A stretch of DNA of 64,000 nt, taken from contig JAOCPU010000039.1 of assembly GCA_035772785.1 (NCBI GenBank), positions 186,001-250,000 on the forward strand, read 5' to 3'. Below are positions 33,720 to 46,367 of the stretch, in pieces. Under the pieces are notes generated by a model, which was given only the letters and a program-made list of their open reading frames with translations, was not told the origin of the DNA and did not search any database. How positions within the stretch are numbered: position 1 is the first letter of the stretch; each line of letters begins with the position of its first letter. The position numbers and the translations under genes are program-made. The DNA is from Phlebiopsis flavidoalba (Eukaryota; Basidiomycota; Agaricomycetes; Polyporales; Phanerochaetaceae).

Positions 33720-36700
33720 GTGTCTTAGCTAACTCAGCACATCCTCACGCATCACTCGAAGGGCGACCACACTTTTCTTGGACTGTAGTGTAGGACGACA
33801 TTTGGTTATCAATTGGTCCACTGATGGCGGCCACCTAATTCAGCACGACCGGTAAGTCAGAGGGGAAACATGAGGTTTTCGGCATGCGGGTGGCTATAGA
33901 GGTAAGGAACATGCTCGGTCCACGTCTGGATGGTGTTGTCATGGTTCTTGACCCCTACCGCTTGCCCAAGTTGTTGTGCGCGTTTCCTGATGGCCTCGCC
34001 CTTTTGCCACTGAGGTATTCAGACACGCGACTATAGAAGCTTTCGATCGGCTGCAGGCTATCAACGAACATATCTCAGGCATACACGGACGTTTGGCCTC
34101 AGTCCACTCTCCATATAAGCGTAAAACGACCACAGGTGCTTCCGCAGCAAGTACCCGCAGATCTGCTGCCTTGAGGCAACAATGGTCTACTTACGGTCGA
34201 CATTGAACCTTGTCCGAAGTCCTTACATATAATGCGACGTTAGCCAATCCACTGACCTCACCTGACTTGCTTGAACAGCCATGGTCTACTACCGGGAGCC
34301 CGGCGGGAGCCGACAGCCCGTCCATCGACACCTTGGACAGATACCACGTAGGCCATTGTCGATGCCGATGGGGATGTTTCTCAATAATGTACCACGATTA
34401 AAGGCGGATCCTATCCAAGTGATATCGAAGCGACGTACAGAAACTGACCGTAAAGAGACATTGTACGTACACAACTATATAATACGGTACTCGTGTCTAG
34501 CTATACATTCGTTATTTTAATTGCATAATCAACTATTCTACAAGTGGCCGTGAAGGCACGGCCCGCGGGGTTTCTAAGCAGTGCATAACACGGCTAATAC
34601 ATCACAATTAGACTGCGTCAAGTAGCAAATCAGACCAAGAATCAAGCGGGACGCTGACCATTTATTATATGGCCACCGGTCCCAGAGGATATGAATTATT
34701 TGAGAGGTACGCACGATATTCCGGATCTGTTTACAACTTGTGTGCTTAATTTCCGTAGACAACTACGTAAACTCGATATCGAGGCAAGTTCATGCTCGCT
34801 AATAACTGTACATCTAGTCTGTCTCATATACGACCTCGCCCTTAGTTGCGCGAACTATCTAACGTGGCAGAGACAGTCTTGGAAGTTCAGTCGGTATCCT
34901 CACGGCCGCTGTCTTCTCGTTTGCGAGAAAGGCTCGGTCATGTCCTGTGTTCTGTTCCCGTGAGAACGCTGAAGATCTATTCCCTCAGGCTCCGAGTCAA
35001 ACATAGGACAAATGACGCATACAGGGAATGTCCCTGGGGAGGGGGGTCTTTCGACGTTTGAAATCGACAAAAACGCCGTAATCAGTCCAGGACCAGGCAT
35101 GTGGCGAGCAAAAGACATTACCTGTTTCAAACCTGTCTTTCACGGATGGCCGGTCACGAGGTGGATGCAGAGCCACGCTCGGCCGGGAGGAAGCTTCCCT
35201 GTTGAGCATGGAGGCAGTTCTCGCGCGACATCGCCGGGGCCACCTTGCTAGAATCTGTTCGGCCTAATACCCGGACCATAGGCGTAGATGAGGTACCGAG
35301 ACCAATCCTCGGTAACAGATTTAGGAGGCGAGTACAAGGCTCAACACTATCTTTATGTTCAATGAGCTTATGTGAGTGGATTTATTAGGATTGGGCACAT
35401 TCAATCCTTTGAAGGACTTCGGAGGTACGGTTTCAATCGCTCTCGACTCCCATTTCAGCTAAGGCTGATCTGTTCCAAGAGCGACTTCTCCACCCATGCT
35501 GTGCAGAATGGTTCCTATAAACGACTCGATGGTAGACGTTGGGCAACCGCCTTGACCTGATTGCGTCTAACTGTTCATCATTCCGAACGTTCATGGAAAT
35601 TGGTTTGTTGCTGGTTCCTCTACACATTGTAAATTTTCGTGCTCACCGATGCGACTCAGGTATTTCCAACTGTCAAATTCTCCCAGAAGCATGCCACCGC
35701 AAATTTCGAAAACCTCTCCACGGTCGCGGCTCTCCTATCCGGCGTTACGGCCCACGATGCTTCAGTTTTCATATAGCGTGACTGACACAAACTCAGCTAT
35801 CGCAGTGACGTCTTCTGGTTCATTCTTTCTCTAGTCTTTAGTGTCAGTGCGACCGTGAAATAGTCTCCTAGGTCTCGGTCCTGGACACAAGCCATCTAGT
35901 GAGTTTTAAACTTTAGGTTCCTTCTGCGCATAAGACTAACGACCGAACTTCGCGTACCTACAAGCCGCTCTCCAGATCATCGCTTGCGCTCGGGGGATTG
36001 TGGCTATGATGGATCACAAGATCCCAGCTTTGGTCTTCCTCGTGCTCTCTGTGGGCTGCTTTTTTATCGGTGCGGGCTCGTCAGAAATAAGTTTGCTACT
36101 CCTCAGCCCAGGTACGCTTCCCTCTCAGACTTCCCAGTTCTGAAGCCTCGGAATACTGATACTTAGTGTCGTCATTTTATAGGCCGAGATCACCAGCATA
36201 AATGACGACCGTGTATCCTCAATCTAGCGTGTCTTGGCCTTGTTATCATGTCATTTCTGGGTTTGGCCAGTGAAATGTGGATCTATCGTCGTTACGATGG
36301 GCATATGGCATGGCTGGCCGATTTTTTGTCTCGAACCATTCAGAGGGCGAAGCAAAGACCTTCGCTCGCCATCCGCTGGGGTCGGTTCAGCCGTACTCAG
36401 GCCTGGCACAACGGAAGAAGAAACACTTTACTCGAGCTGAGCGTGATGTGGCTTAGTACATCCTCATCCGCAGCCTGATGCTCACATCAGTCAAATTTGT
36501 AGCCCGCTCTGACCTCGAAAGTATGGCTGAGAGGGACTGTGCCGCTCAGGAGATTTGGTCAAGGCTACCGAAGGGTACTCGACTCGATACTCTCTGGGAC
36601 AAATGAAAAACTTGTCATTTGGCTTACGGTGTGACAAAGACAAGATGACTCCCGAAGAAATTATACGACATCGGATGGCTCAAGAAGCAATCAGGCAGAT

Positions 36701-38506
36701 AGGTTGCGTGTTAAGAAACTACAACGGCACCTCCTGCATATAGTGCAACCGATCATGACACATACTCATTCAGGGGACGGGACTCCCTACGATCTACGCC
36801 GGATGGCTTTGCCAACTTACGTGCCACCTTTTCATTGTCCCGAAAATCTGATGGGGGTGTCGTCCCCCCAATGGCAAATTACTCAAGGAAAACTTCACAG
36901 CAACTATAGACATGACGCTCTGGCTGCGCTTTCTACGCTTGCTCCAAGCGACTGGGCAGTTTCCTCGTCACTTCCAGGTAACGGATATACTTACCTTCTT
37001 TTAGACTTTTTTGTAACACTGATGATTCAATCAATGATTCGTAGCTGGGACTCTCGTAAATCGCATATCATCACTCTAACGTGTAAGTTAAACTATGTGT
37101 GGGTGAGGTTAGGGAATTAAAGCTCATCTCGATGTTTAGCACAACACGCTGATATTGGTGAGGAGGACCAACACACATCCCATGAGCCCGGGTTGGTACC
37201 TCAAGTGGAAATGGTGACTTTCCTTCTCTCCCAAAGTCTTCCGCGATGATAACATTATCACATATTCAGGGCTTCCAGACGGACAAGACGTTACTGGATG
37301 CGACGCCAAATTCGCTCTATTACAGTTGTGGATACACAGGAGAGAAAAGGGACTCAGTTCTACTTGCGCATGATTGGTAATAACACTTCCAGGACGGAAG
37401 GCAGCTGCTCGAAAAATACCCGCGAAAAGAGAACGATCATGACTTCAGATCTGTTTGGCTTGGTTATGCGTTCAGAGTGAGTATATTTTTTTGTTCGTAT
37501 CGATACTATGAACTAAACGACAATCCATTTCAGACTCTTGGCTGTTTGTAGGTCGGTAGTACTGTGTCACGATGGTTAAGCACCTTCAAGTCTTGTGGCT
37601 ATATATCTATCCGCGCTAAATGCGAAACGGCACTCTGCCAGGATAACCGAGGGTACAGTAGGTCTGTCTGCTCGGTAGAGGATAACGAGATCTTAAATGG
37701 GGACTCCATGGATAGGTATCGGGTACTCACCACATAGAAAACCGCCTCGTTCGCGGCGTCTGCTGTGACCGAAGATTCTAGAGGGATGATATGTGCTGCG
37801 GAAGTACCCATATCATGGTAACGAAACAGATCGATAGAAAGACGAACACCAGATTAGTTGTTTTGAGTTTCTATTTTCTTCACACCGTGTTTTAAAACAT
37901 TTCCATGAACACAATTCTGAGAGCCAGTGTAAACCTCTGGCTACGTTCTACACTATAGTCAAGTTAAAAGCGGTCTGCCCATACCCTCCGCTCAGATCCT
38001 GACTGATAACTCCACAGTGCGTTACCCCGTTCTCTTCCAAATGTTATGTTTTTTCTGTTTGTGCATATACTTGGCCGAAGACCAACAAGTCCGTACTTGT
38101 AATTTCACGAGTAATGGAGTGAGTGCCTAAGCATCTGTTTAAACTCGTTCCTGCAGATCTCCAGGGCGAATGCATAATCATAAGGCACCTTCGCACAGTA
38201 TATGGGGACTACATCATGTGCTGGCCGGGGGGGCGGGCCGCATGAATGTGTGCCGCCAACAAAAGGGCGCGTTCTTATCCCAGGTCCTGAAACTAACCGA
38301 ACAAAATACATACATGCCCGAGGAGCCCACTAGCTTTCGCGGTTTTACCCGTCAAGCTTTCGGTACATGCGTCCTACAGGATGAAACTAGTGTTTTGGCG
38401 TGTAAGGCTCCTCAGGTAAACTTCATTCACGCTCATAACTATCTCAAAATTTTAATAATAAATGTGACCTGCGCTGTAGCCGGGGGACCATCGCACTCAC
38501 GTCCTG
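33720..38506. other. Unassigned region with coding-like fragments
   Basis: About 4.8 kb in which no family could be named. Protein-like stretches on the plus strand include TIEAFDRLQAINEHISGIHG (about 34,030), VAETVLEVQSVSSRPLSSRL (34,865), EMWIYRRYDGHMAWLADFLS (36,270), KHFTRAERDVAQYILIRSLM with a frame open from 36,421 to 36,603, and MALPTYVPPFHCPENLMGVS (36,803). Splice-like borders are present between some of them. They could be exons of one or two large basidiomycete-specific genes or decayed copies. No transposase or polymerase motif was seen. Confidence 0.4.
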
Positions 38507-38938
38507 GTGGAACCGTTATTTACTTACTCCGCCAACTTCTCTAACCCAGAATCCTTCGCACCTTCTACGCTAGGCAACCTCACCGCGTTTTCAACCTGGT
38601 ACGCACCTCGGACCCGTGGCCCGTGCGAATGGATTGTTCGCAACGTGGGGATAACCACGCACGAAGGTGGTGTGCACACATCTTGGACCATCCCCCAACC
38701 CGCCAGAGCACCCCTCGCATGGATGATTTTCCCTTCTGCGCTCCGTGATGAGAAGGCGAGGCCGCCGGATCTCCCCGGAGATGGCGCCATGAGGCGCGAG
38801 CCCCCGACCCCTCTCCGGCCTCGCCGGAAGCAGATGGATAGTCCTGTGGGAGAAAGGTCCAGGGATGGGTATGTTCTCGTCTCGAAAGGGACACTGAGCG
38901 CCTCCGTGGATTCTGAGCCAGCCACTCGAATTGGATAA
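38507..38938 (+). CDS. Unrecognised open frame, Pro/Arg-rich end
   Basis: An open frame of 143 residues in sequence richer in GC than its surroundings. It contains LFTYSANFSNPESFAPSTLG and a tail with RREPPTPLRPRRKQMDSPVG and RDGYVLVSKGT. The opposite strand is open over almost the same span, so openness alone is weak evidence. It could be the last exon of a gene lying in the unassigned region upstream. No domain is recognised. Confidence 0.3.
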   Translation: MEPLFTYSANFSNPESFAPSTLGNLTAFSTWYAPRTRGPCEWIVRNVGITTHEGGVHTSWTIPQPARAPLAWMIFPSALRDEKARPPDLPGDGAMRREPPTPLRPRRKQMDSPVGERSRDGYVLVSKGTLSASVDSEPATRIG

Positions 38939-40208
38939 AAAACAGCTGGGTATACTGGAGTGGTTAATGATATCGTTTGAAAGGCGTACTAAATCATATG
39001 CCCGTTTCCCGATGGGGGCCGGGTGTTCCCTACAGCATGTTGCTTGAGGTCATTGTAATTATGCAGGGCTTTGATAATGTGAATCGTGTAACACGCACCT
39101 CTGATGAATCAGACACACACTAGATATGGCCCGACGAGCAAGCTAGTATTGAATTGTTTCTTTATACCTAGCCGTCCCTGCCGTCAGCTAATCTGCGTAA
39201 ACAACCATCAGCCTTCACCAAACCCACGCCGAGCCTCTCCGCCGACACCCGAAAAGCAACCCACACAGTCCGACCAACGACCTCCTCGCACAACCGAAGC
39301 GCACAAAATCAGAAAAACAAGCACGAACGTCACGACCAACAAGTCTTAGACTCCCCCTCAGCCACCCGCGCTGCGTCAGTCTTCTGCGCACGATCACGCA
39401 GACCAGCAGCGGGACCGACGGCGGCGATAATTGCGCCCTCACGAGCGCCTTGTACCATGGGACTGCTCCGCGCGGACGAAGGCACATTGAGATACCTTGA
39501 GGCGCCACCTCGCTGCGCATCGCGCGCCGCTGTCACGCACGTGCTCGTGGGCGGGTGGCCGGATAGACTTACGGCGAAGCAGGCTAGAGCAGGCGAAGCG
39601 AGTGACCCTGATTAAAGGGACCCGTAAGGCTGTGGTGCAAGATGTTGCAGAGATCGTGAATCTGGGTGAATATGGTGGTATTCATGGTCAGACCCTTGAT
39701 ATCGTTCGACATAAAGATACAGAACGCGGATCTTACCTGCCAACCTCCTTTGCAGCATCGTGCAAGCAATCCCGCTATAAGACACACTGCCATCTATGCA
39801 TCCCCTGCGTGCAGTTTTCGGCACCGCATGCTGAGCGAGCCGGGTGCGCGCGAGTGGAGACGTGCAAGGAAAGCGATGGATGATTGAGTGTGTAAACGAC
39901 AGTGAGTAAGGAGACTAAACGAGCGTATGCGTAAGTAACAATTCCGTCCGACTTCATCATACAACCGTACGTAGCGACTTTGTACAAGGGGGTTTTTAAA
40001 AACGTCCCGAATGCGAGCGTACGTACTTGCTTCCGAGTCCATGAGATGAGGGAAAAGCAAGAGAGAGCGAGTTTGGCGAGAACGAAAAAAAAAAAGGCAA
40101 GAAGGAGAATCAGAGTCCGATGCTCGACTCCTCTCGCCCTGCGAAGATGAATCGGTCGCCCGGCGAGGTCCGCCCGGGACGCAGGACGACTGCCGCGTAT
40201 CTCCTCCA
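38939..40208. other. Intergenic, with one possible small ORF
   Basis: This region lies downstream of the Tvp38 gene. A short minus-strand frame at 39330-39536 reads PMVQGAREGAIIAAVGPAAG and could encode a small membrane-anchored protein, but I cannot support it further. A poly-A run (AAAAAAAAAAA near 40,085) and a GC-rich block follow before the Tvp38 stop. Confidence 0.35.
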
Positions 40209-41399
40209 TCATGTCCGCGTCACCGCGCCGTCTGGGGCCGCGAGGAACGCAACGGTCTCCTCGCCAGACACAGCGAGCTCGTCCTCGAGCTCTTCGTCGA
40301 CGGCACGCCGTGCGACGTACGAGAGGTACACAAAGATCGCGGACGCACAGCGCGAGACCGACGACGGTCGAGTAAATGACCAATCGCGCTCTCCGCTCGC
40401 GCCGAGGGAAGGCGCCGCGGGCTGCCCGGGCTTCACGCGACGTGTGGTACTGCGCGAGAAGGAGTGGATCGAGGAGCCGATGTACGTGTGTATGATGAGC
40501 TTGAAGAGTGCGCGAGAGCGCGGTTGCAGAGCGTGTAGGTGCGCAGATTGTGAGCGTCGGCGACGCGGCGAGGAGACAGTTCATGATGGATGGTTGTACG
40601 GGTACTGGGCGAGGTGGCGGGATGAGGAAGAGAAGCTTTAGGCCGCTTCTCGATTGCCCGCACGACGCGCTTGATCGTGATGGGTGGCAATGAGAGCCAG
40701 CAGCCGATATGCAGGGGCGGAAAGAAGGTGCGGGCGAGATAATAAAATACAGAGAGGGCCCCGGCGAGGGAGGCGCCAATAATACGAGATCACTGCGCCC
40801 GTCCACGCGCCATAAGGTGTAGCCAGACAAGACAATGAGCGTGGAGTGTAAAGCGGGATGGGTGCTGGAATCGCGCAATGAGCATACAATGGTGCGCTTC
40901 AATCACGGGATTACTCACGGAAAGTAGTCAAGAATATTAGCATAAAAATAGAAGCATAGCCGATGTACTCGTCAGATTTGAGACAACGCGAGAGCTCATC
41001 TAAAGCTGCGCGGGGTAAGGGTAAGGATCATAACGCCGCTTCAAGTACATGTGCAAACGTACCTTCGAAAAACTTCTGCCTTCCAGACGAGCCAATGGCA
41101 GCCAGAAAACCCAGAGTTGTGATTAGCGTACAATATTACTGGTGTCCACGGTTTGAGACAATTAGCTATTAGAAGGCCCCGCGGACGAGTGTACGCTGGT
41201 GAAGTCCCGCTGTAGTAATTAGATGATGGCGTCGGTATTGACGAGCACGGGTACGGTAGATTCGTGGCGGAGTAAGGTGATAATCGGCGCAAGGTGAAGT
41301 CGGAGGCATACTTGGCCGCGGGGAGTAGAATAAGGGGGGGAAGGGGTCGACCTTTTTCTTGAGGGTTATAGAGGTCCTGGCTGCCGGGGCTGGGGACAT
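40209..41399 (-). CDS. TVP38: Tvp38/TMEM64-family (VTT domain) membrane protein
   Basis: This is a Golgi-associated multi-span protein with a VTT (SNARE-associated) domain. The N-terminal cytosolic part has PSSNYYSGTSPAYT. The first span region reads NSGFSGCHW / GFLAAIGS and KAEVF. The domain core gives STLIVLSGY, YGAWTGAVIS, LAGALSVFY, then VVRAIEKRPK, LLFLIRLA, PYN-MNCLLAASPTLTLRTYT and IIHTYIGSSIHSF. The C-terminal end reads STVVGLALCV, AIFVYLSYVARRAVDEELED and EETVAFLAAP, with a stop at 40209. The pieces lie in different frames because of introns and several one-base slips. A 375-residue frame crossing this locus (39775-40902) is a mixture of these frames, not the protein. The start is approximate. 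Confidence 0.78.
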
Positions 41400-42237
41400 G
41401 GCGGTTTCGAGGGTGGGTGTACCGACGGGGAAGAGACGGTGAGCGGCAGAGTGGGCGACGATGTGATGAATGAAGGCTGTCCAAGCCTGGGGGTGGTGTT
41501 TGCTGAGCTGCGTCCATTTGGATTCCAGCCAATGGGTTCTGGCTGGTGCTGCGCTAGAAAGAAAGCAAGGTAAACCAGAGAGAAAGAAACAGCAAGGAGC
41601 GGGAGGGAGGGGAAGGGGACTCCAGGAAGAGTGTCGGAGTAGAGACCGCCAAAGTGCCATCATTAGTTTTAAGACGGGCGTAGAGGGTAGCGCTTTCCCA
41701 CGGTCAGCAATACAAATATCACAGACGCTTGTCTTGGCCAGGGGTCGGTGGCGGCGGATGCATGTCAATGTCGGCCTCTTATTGCCATCTCAAAAAATTT
41801 CTGGGGTCATCTGTTGCGTAGCCAACGTTACGCCGGCACAGTTCATCAGTCGAAAACATATCTTGACGGAAAACATATATTTGGACACTGCTAGGCGTCA
41901 GTGTGTTGCCCACCGCTGCCCTCGCGATGAGTGGAGACTGTTTTTGCGAGTGAACGCACGGGGTAGGACTTATCTCAGGGGGCCCTGTGAGCCATGTCGA
42001 ATGTACCTGTCGTGATTGAGCCGAGGGCTCTCATGACTTGCGGTCTGCGTGGCATGCAAAGATTTTATCGCGCAGCTGTGCAAGGTCAGAATGCACCCCA
42101 GGAGCCACTGCATCATGCGCGAACGTCAGTGATACCGAAAGCTTTCAATACTTGCGCACCCAAAAAGACGCACAGCCACCACTCGCCGCGTATCTACACT
42201 CCAGCAGCACGTGGCGCAACCTTTGTCCTTTCGAGCC

Positions 42238-42845
42238 ATGTCTCTCGCACTGGCCCGCCGCCACCTTACCACGTTCGCAGGACCCAGGCAGGCGGTTCAA
42301 ACAGCTCGCTTAGGGCGCACAGGGCAAGCCTCGGTCCGCGCACGCGCAATGGTACGCGGAAATGCTGCCGGTTTTTATGGTACCCGTGGCGATCTTCTTG
42401 GGTCTACGGCTGTCTACATGGTGCGGACCTCTCTGCTTCCGAGGTTAGTGGCCATGCGCTGATGTCTGGCCGTGCCTGCCCAGGGATTGCGCCTGCTCCC
42501 AGGCTATAGAACCTGTCCCCACGAGCGGGTATTTTGACGAGACTCATGCGAGGTGTGCGGGAGTTAGAGCGAGAGGTGGAGGTCCTGAGAGCGCAGCGCG
42601 AGCTGGAGACCGTCAACACCGCTGCGCGACCCGCAGCCACTGGCGGAAACGAGGCCCAAAGGCCGGTGGCTGGTTCTGGTGAACCAGTTTTTCCTTGGGA
42701 AGTCGAAGCGCGACCATGTCTGCAGGCCTTGCAATCATCCGACAATCCCACACCGTTGTTGGTGCGCTATAATAGCACGACCGGAAGCACTCTACTCCTG
42801 GCACGAAGAATAGGGCTCCACGTAGCAGTCAAGAGCACAAGCTAG
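42238..42845 (+). CDS. Small mitochondrial-type membrane protein with coiled coil
   Basis: The start MSLALARRHLTTFAGPRQAV and the following Arg/Ala-rich residues make a good mitochondrial presequence. Next come WYAEMLPVFMVPVAIFLG, a single membrane span typical of small inner-membrane subunits, and after an intron or slip a helical stretch VRELEREVEVLRAQRELET that should form a coiled coil. The end is Ala/Pro/Gly-rich (NTAARPAATGGNEAQRP). The exact stop is uncertain because of frame slips. I do not know its name; assembly factor or accessory subunit are guesses. Confidence 0.5.
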
Positions 42846-44852
42846 TATATCGGGGCCCTTGTGGCGACACACGAAGCAGCTATCCACCTGATCCATGGGA
42901 GTCCACGATGTTACTCACGTATCCAGAAGAGTGCTATGAACGAGTCTATGTCACCCGTACGCAATTCCTTCTTGTATATACCCGTGGGTGGTTTCAATAA
43001 ACAATGAATTAAATCTGCTCTGTGGTATACTCAGAATGCTGGCAAGTTATAATGATCATTACTACAAACTGGAAGCGTCGACTATGTGTGCATACCAACG
43101 CTACCACCTTGATCAAACCATACTGAAAGCCGTTAAACCACGCCGTCTACCAAGTCTGGCCAACAAGAACCGGCCTCGTCAACGGACGCCACATGTAGAA
43201 AGATTGATCTGACGGCTGTCGGTTCTCGACCGTAGGCCCTCTGCGATGGGCTCGAGCATGAATAATAGGAGTGTGCGCATGTGGCGTCGCAGAGTGCACG
43301 CGACCAGGACTATTGTGAGACTGCGCCTGTGCCGCCGCTGTGTCTAAGCACAGTCGAAGTCATAGCGGGGGTTCCTGTGCTGCTTTGCTTCTAGTGTGGT
43401 GACGTGCGATCGAAAATAAGTTGACTATGGAGAGAGGCAAAAAGCAAGGACTGTGCTCACAGGTATGGTACGCCGGACGTTCACGGTTTAAAACAAAACG
43501 CATTTTGCTGCGCGTGGCCCACAGGTTGTGGCCAGACTCCTAACCCCAATACTCCGCGCGGCTAGCCACGTGGGCCTCTCATCATCTCAAGCGTCAACGC
43601 GCGTCGTTACGAAGCGCATTGTAGGGTTGCCGGCCTTACCATCTCCACAATCGTCCTCCAGTGTGTTCGCTCGACGGGCCTGTCCGAGTCTCGCATCGGG
43701 CCTCGCTTGTCGGTATGTGCTTTCTCGTCATTGCAATGGTCTCGTCCTACTGACGCGACACAGACATCATGATAATGAAATAATTTTATTACTCTTTGTC
43801 TATGTACATGTGGTGCTCGAGTGCGAAGAGGGCCGTGGGGTGAGTTTGGTGCACGCGACCAAAGAGCCGACTGTCTGCGATTGACTCCGCCCGTCCGGCA
43901 TCGCACTATGCTCATAACGGATAACCTCCAGTCGTCCGTCACATCCACGCGAGGCCGGCTTTTGACCGCGATACACTCTCACCTATGTAAGTACTTTGGT
44001 CAGTAATACTAGGATGTCACATTTACTTACCTGACCTTTGCGCTCTTGCGCTTGCGTTGGTCGTGCTCGAGCGTAGATTTTAACTCGCGCGCACTTGTAC
44101 GCACCGGCACACACAGTCCTCGTTGACCGTTGGTAAGTCTTCGCCGTGAATCAGTTTGTTACTCGGCTGACCGTTTGTGTTTGTGGTTACGCTACCAGTC
44201 TCAGGGCGTTCGAGACCTATAAGACACTATCTGCAATTCACGTACACTCTATTTGATATGAACATCATTTCTAGCACACGAATATGTTTTATGCGACACT
44301 CAAATATTAATATTAAAGTGTTTTACTCTGACTTCCAAGAGTCACAGCCGTGGAAACCAGTGATCTGTGACTGTGACTGTGGTCACAGCAGTGACAGATG
44401 ACACGGGCAATGGTCGTGCACACTGCGTATACGGCCAATGGCCACTTGGGTCAAGTCACGGATTTTTAACCGTGAACGTCCGGCGCCACCTTACACAGGT
44501 AAGCATACTCATGACATCGTTGGGCTCGCAGCATATTGCAAGTGACCCCATTGCAACACAACACTGCGAGCCGTTGGACTAGACTATTTGCTCGTAAATA
44601 TGGATCAAGTCTGCGAGGTCTGAATGCTTCGGGGCCAACCCCAGGAACGTCAAAGGACCACTGTACGATTTTCTTTTTTACCGTGTTGAGCATGTGTTTC
44701 GCCCTAAAAAGACGCAACTGGGGTCGGGACTCTCTTCGACTTGAGTAGCAAAGATTTGGTGATGCCTCCAATACTCGACATGAAACATCTGGAGGGATCA
44801 ATGGTATCTATTAGCAGCAAACGGAGACGTACAAGATCGGGCAAAGTATTAC
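42846..44852. other. Unassigned region
   Basis: About 2 kb without a nameable gene. A presequence-like frame (ARLLTPILRAASHVGLSSSQ, 43,531 on) lies downstream of a possible AG acceptor and could be the first exon of a mitochondrial protein, but nothing recognisable follows it. The stretch 44,000-44,850 is low in coding signal. Confidence 0.35.
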
Positions 44853-46367
44853 AGCGCAATTACGAAGATAATTACGGTACCATAATAAAGCGGGGGCGGG
44901 AAGCACGAAATCACGTCGAAGGGGTTAACTAGACTTTGGAAGCCTTGAACAGGTTCAAATGGTGCCCGCTCATAAGCTTTCGCAGAGCTAAAGGGGAGCA
45001 AAAGTTACTATACGCTCCCATACGTTATATCATGCATATGACGTACCTTAGCAGCGCGGCCGTGAGTCCCGTAAAGGTTTGAACAGAGCTCTTCGCACGT
45101 TTGAACCCAAACACGTTATAGGCTATGGATTCCGTAAAACCTCTGCTTTGAAAGGGCTTTGCATATTATAAGCACTCACAGACAAAAATCAAATCCATGA
45201 ACAACTTCCATCTAGACATTAGTATCCAGTAGTCTTGACGTTTGCAGGAGCGATAGTTCCTTTTCATCCAACCTGTTCGCCGTAGGATTCGATTTGGCCG
45301 TGGCGCCGGTCATAGATTCCGCAAACAGTCGTGATTCCACTGAATATCAAATAAGCACGGAGATGAGCAACGCGTGAGGGAAGTATGCCTTGCCTTGATG
45401 TGTGTTGTTCGAGAATGACGCCCCGTTCCACACCGTTCTCGACTAGGTTCACAAGGGTCGTGCAGAACCAGCACCAATCGGCCCAATAACCAGCGCGCTC
45501 GCCTGTTCGCTTCCCTATCAGTCCTATGCGAGAGAAGGTCGCGATATCGTCAGAAATGCCGTTTGCGAGCTCCAACAATGTAGGCGGAGAAGCGTGTAGA
45601 AAAAGTGTGCAAGAGGGGCTTCTTCTTTTGGGCGGATTTGGAATGCCCAGTCAACGTGTCCTCGGTAGAATGCTGAGCCAGTATCGAACGTCAAGGGATC
45701 CAGCCAGTTGAACATGATGAGGCATTTTCTAGGATGACATACATCAGCAAAACCGTATACGGCGAGTAGATTATAGAGTATGCAGTTGTTTGCAGAGGAA
45801 GCTGAAAATCTAACTATGCGTACCTAGTAAACGAGAATCCCGCAATCCCAGCCTCCAGACGTTTGACTACCTCGGGTTCCCATAGAGGTCGCTTGGTACG
45901 TCGGAATATGGCTGAACTCCCCACAGTAGTGTGTATGAGTAGGTATAAGCGTAAACAATATTGTATATAGTTTTCTAGATGGGCTATGAGTAATATCCAT
46001 TGTTCCGCTGTTCACCAGACTTACGAACGCCTTGTCCCGTCCATAGCTAGTCTTAAGCATCTCCCGCAAGACCTCCGTCGTGCTCACTTTGCTTTTTGGG
46101 CTTTCTGACGTTGCCTCTTCTTTATCTTCTATAACCAGGTCATGTGAGTTCTCTATCAGTTCCTCTTTGGGGGTGTATATGTCGCCCTCCATATACATGT
46201 GAACTGGACGCGACGGATGTTCGGGGAGTCCGTGGGGGATGCTGTGAAAGCGGGTTCATCTGGAAAGAGTTCGTTGAAGCTGAGTCGAAGCACATTGTAG
46301 TATATCCGCTGTCGTTTAGCGAGGAAGACGTTGACGCGGAGCGGATCTGCATGCTCAGGTGCACCAT
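44853..46367 (-). CDS. PEX11-like peroxisomal membrane protein
   Basis: Peroxisomal membrane-elongation proteins of the PEX11 group drive peroxisome division. The N-terminal part is Ser-rich and disordered (IRSASTSSSLNDSG), then acidic (ELIENSHDLVIEDKEEATSE). The conserved part follows: TTEVLREMLKTSYGRDKAF, RPLWEPEVVKRLEAGIAGFSF-like residues, RKCLIMFNWLDPLTFDTGSA, FAYTL-type segment AHFFYTLL, LLELANGISDDIATFSRIGL, IGKRTGERAGYWADWCWF, DYWILMSRWKLFMDLIFVC, and the C-terminal amphipathic end AYNVFGFKRAKSSVQTFTGL, TAALL, SSAKAYE. At least four short introns split it. The start at 46367 and the stop at 44853 are best guesses; frame slips occur near 46,190 and 45,920. Confidence 0.75.

Noticed and set aside
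39775..40902. A 375-residue open frame on the minus strand, the longest in the window
   Set aside because: It mixes three true frames of the Tvp38 locus plus GC-rich downstream sequence. Conserved Tvp38 motifs appear only when frames are switched, so the long frame itself is not the protein.
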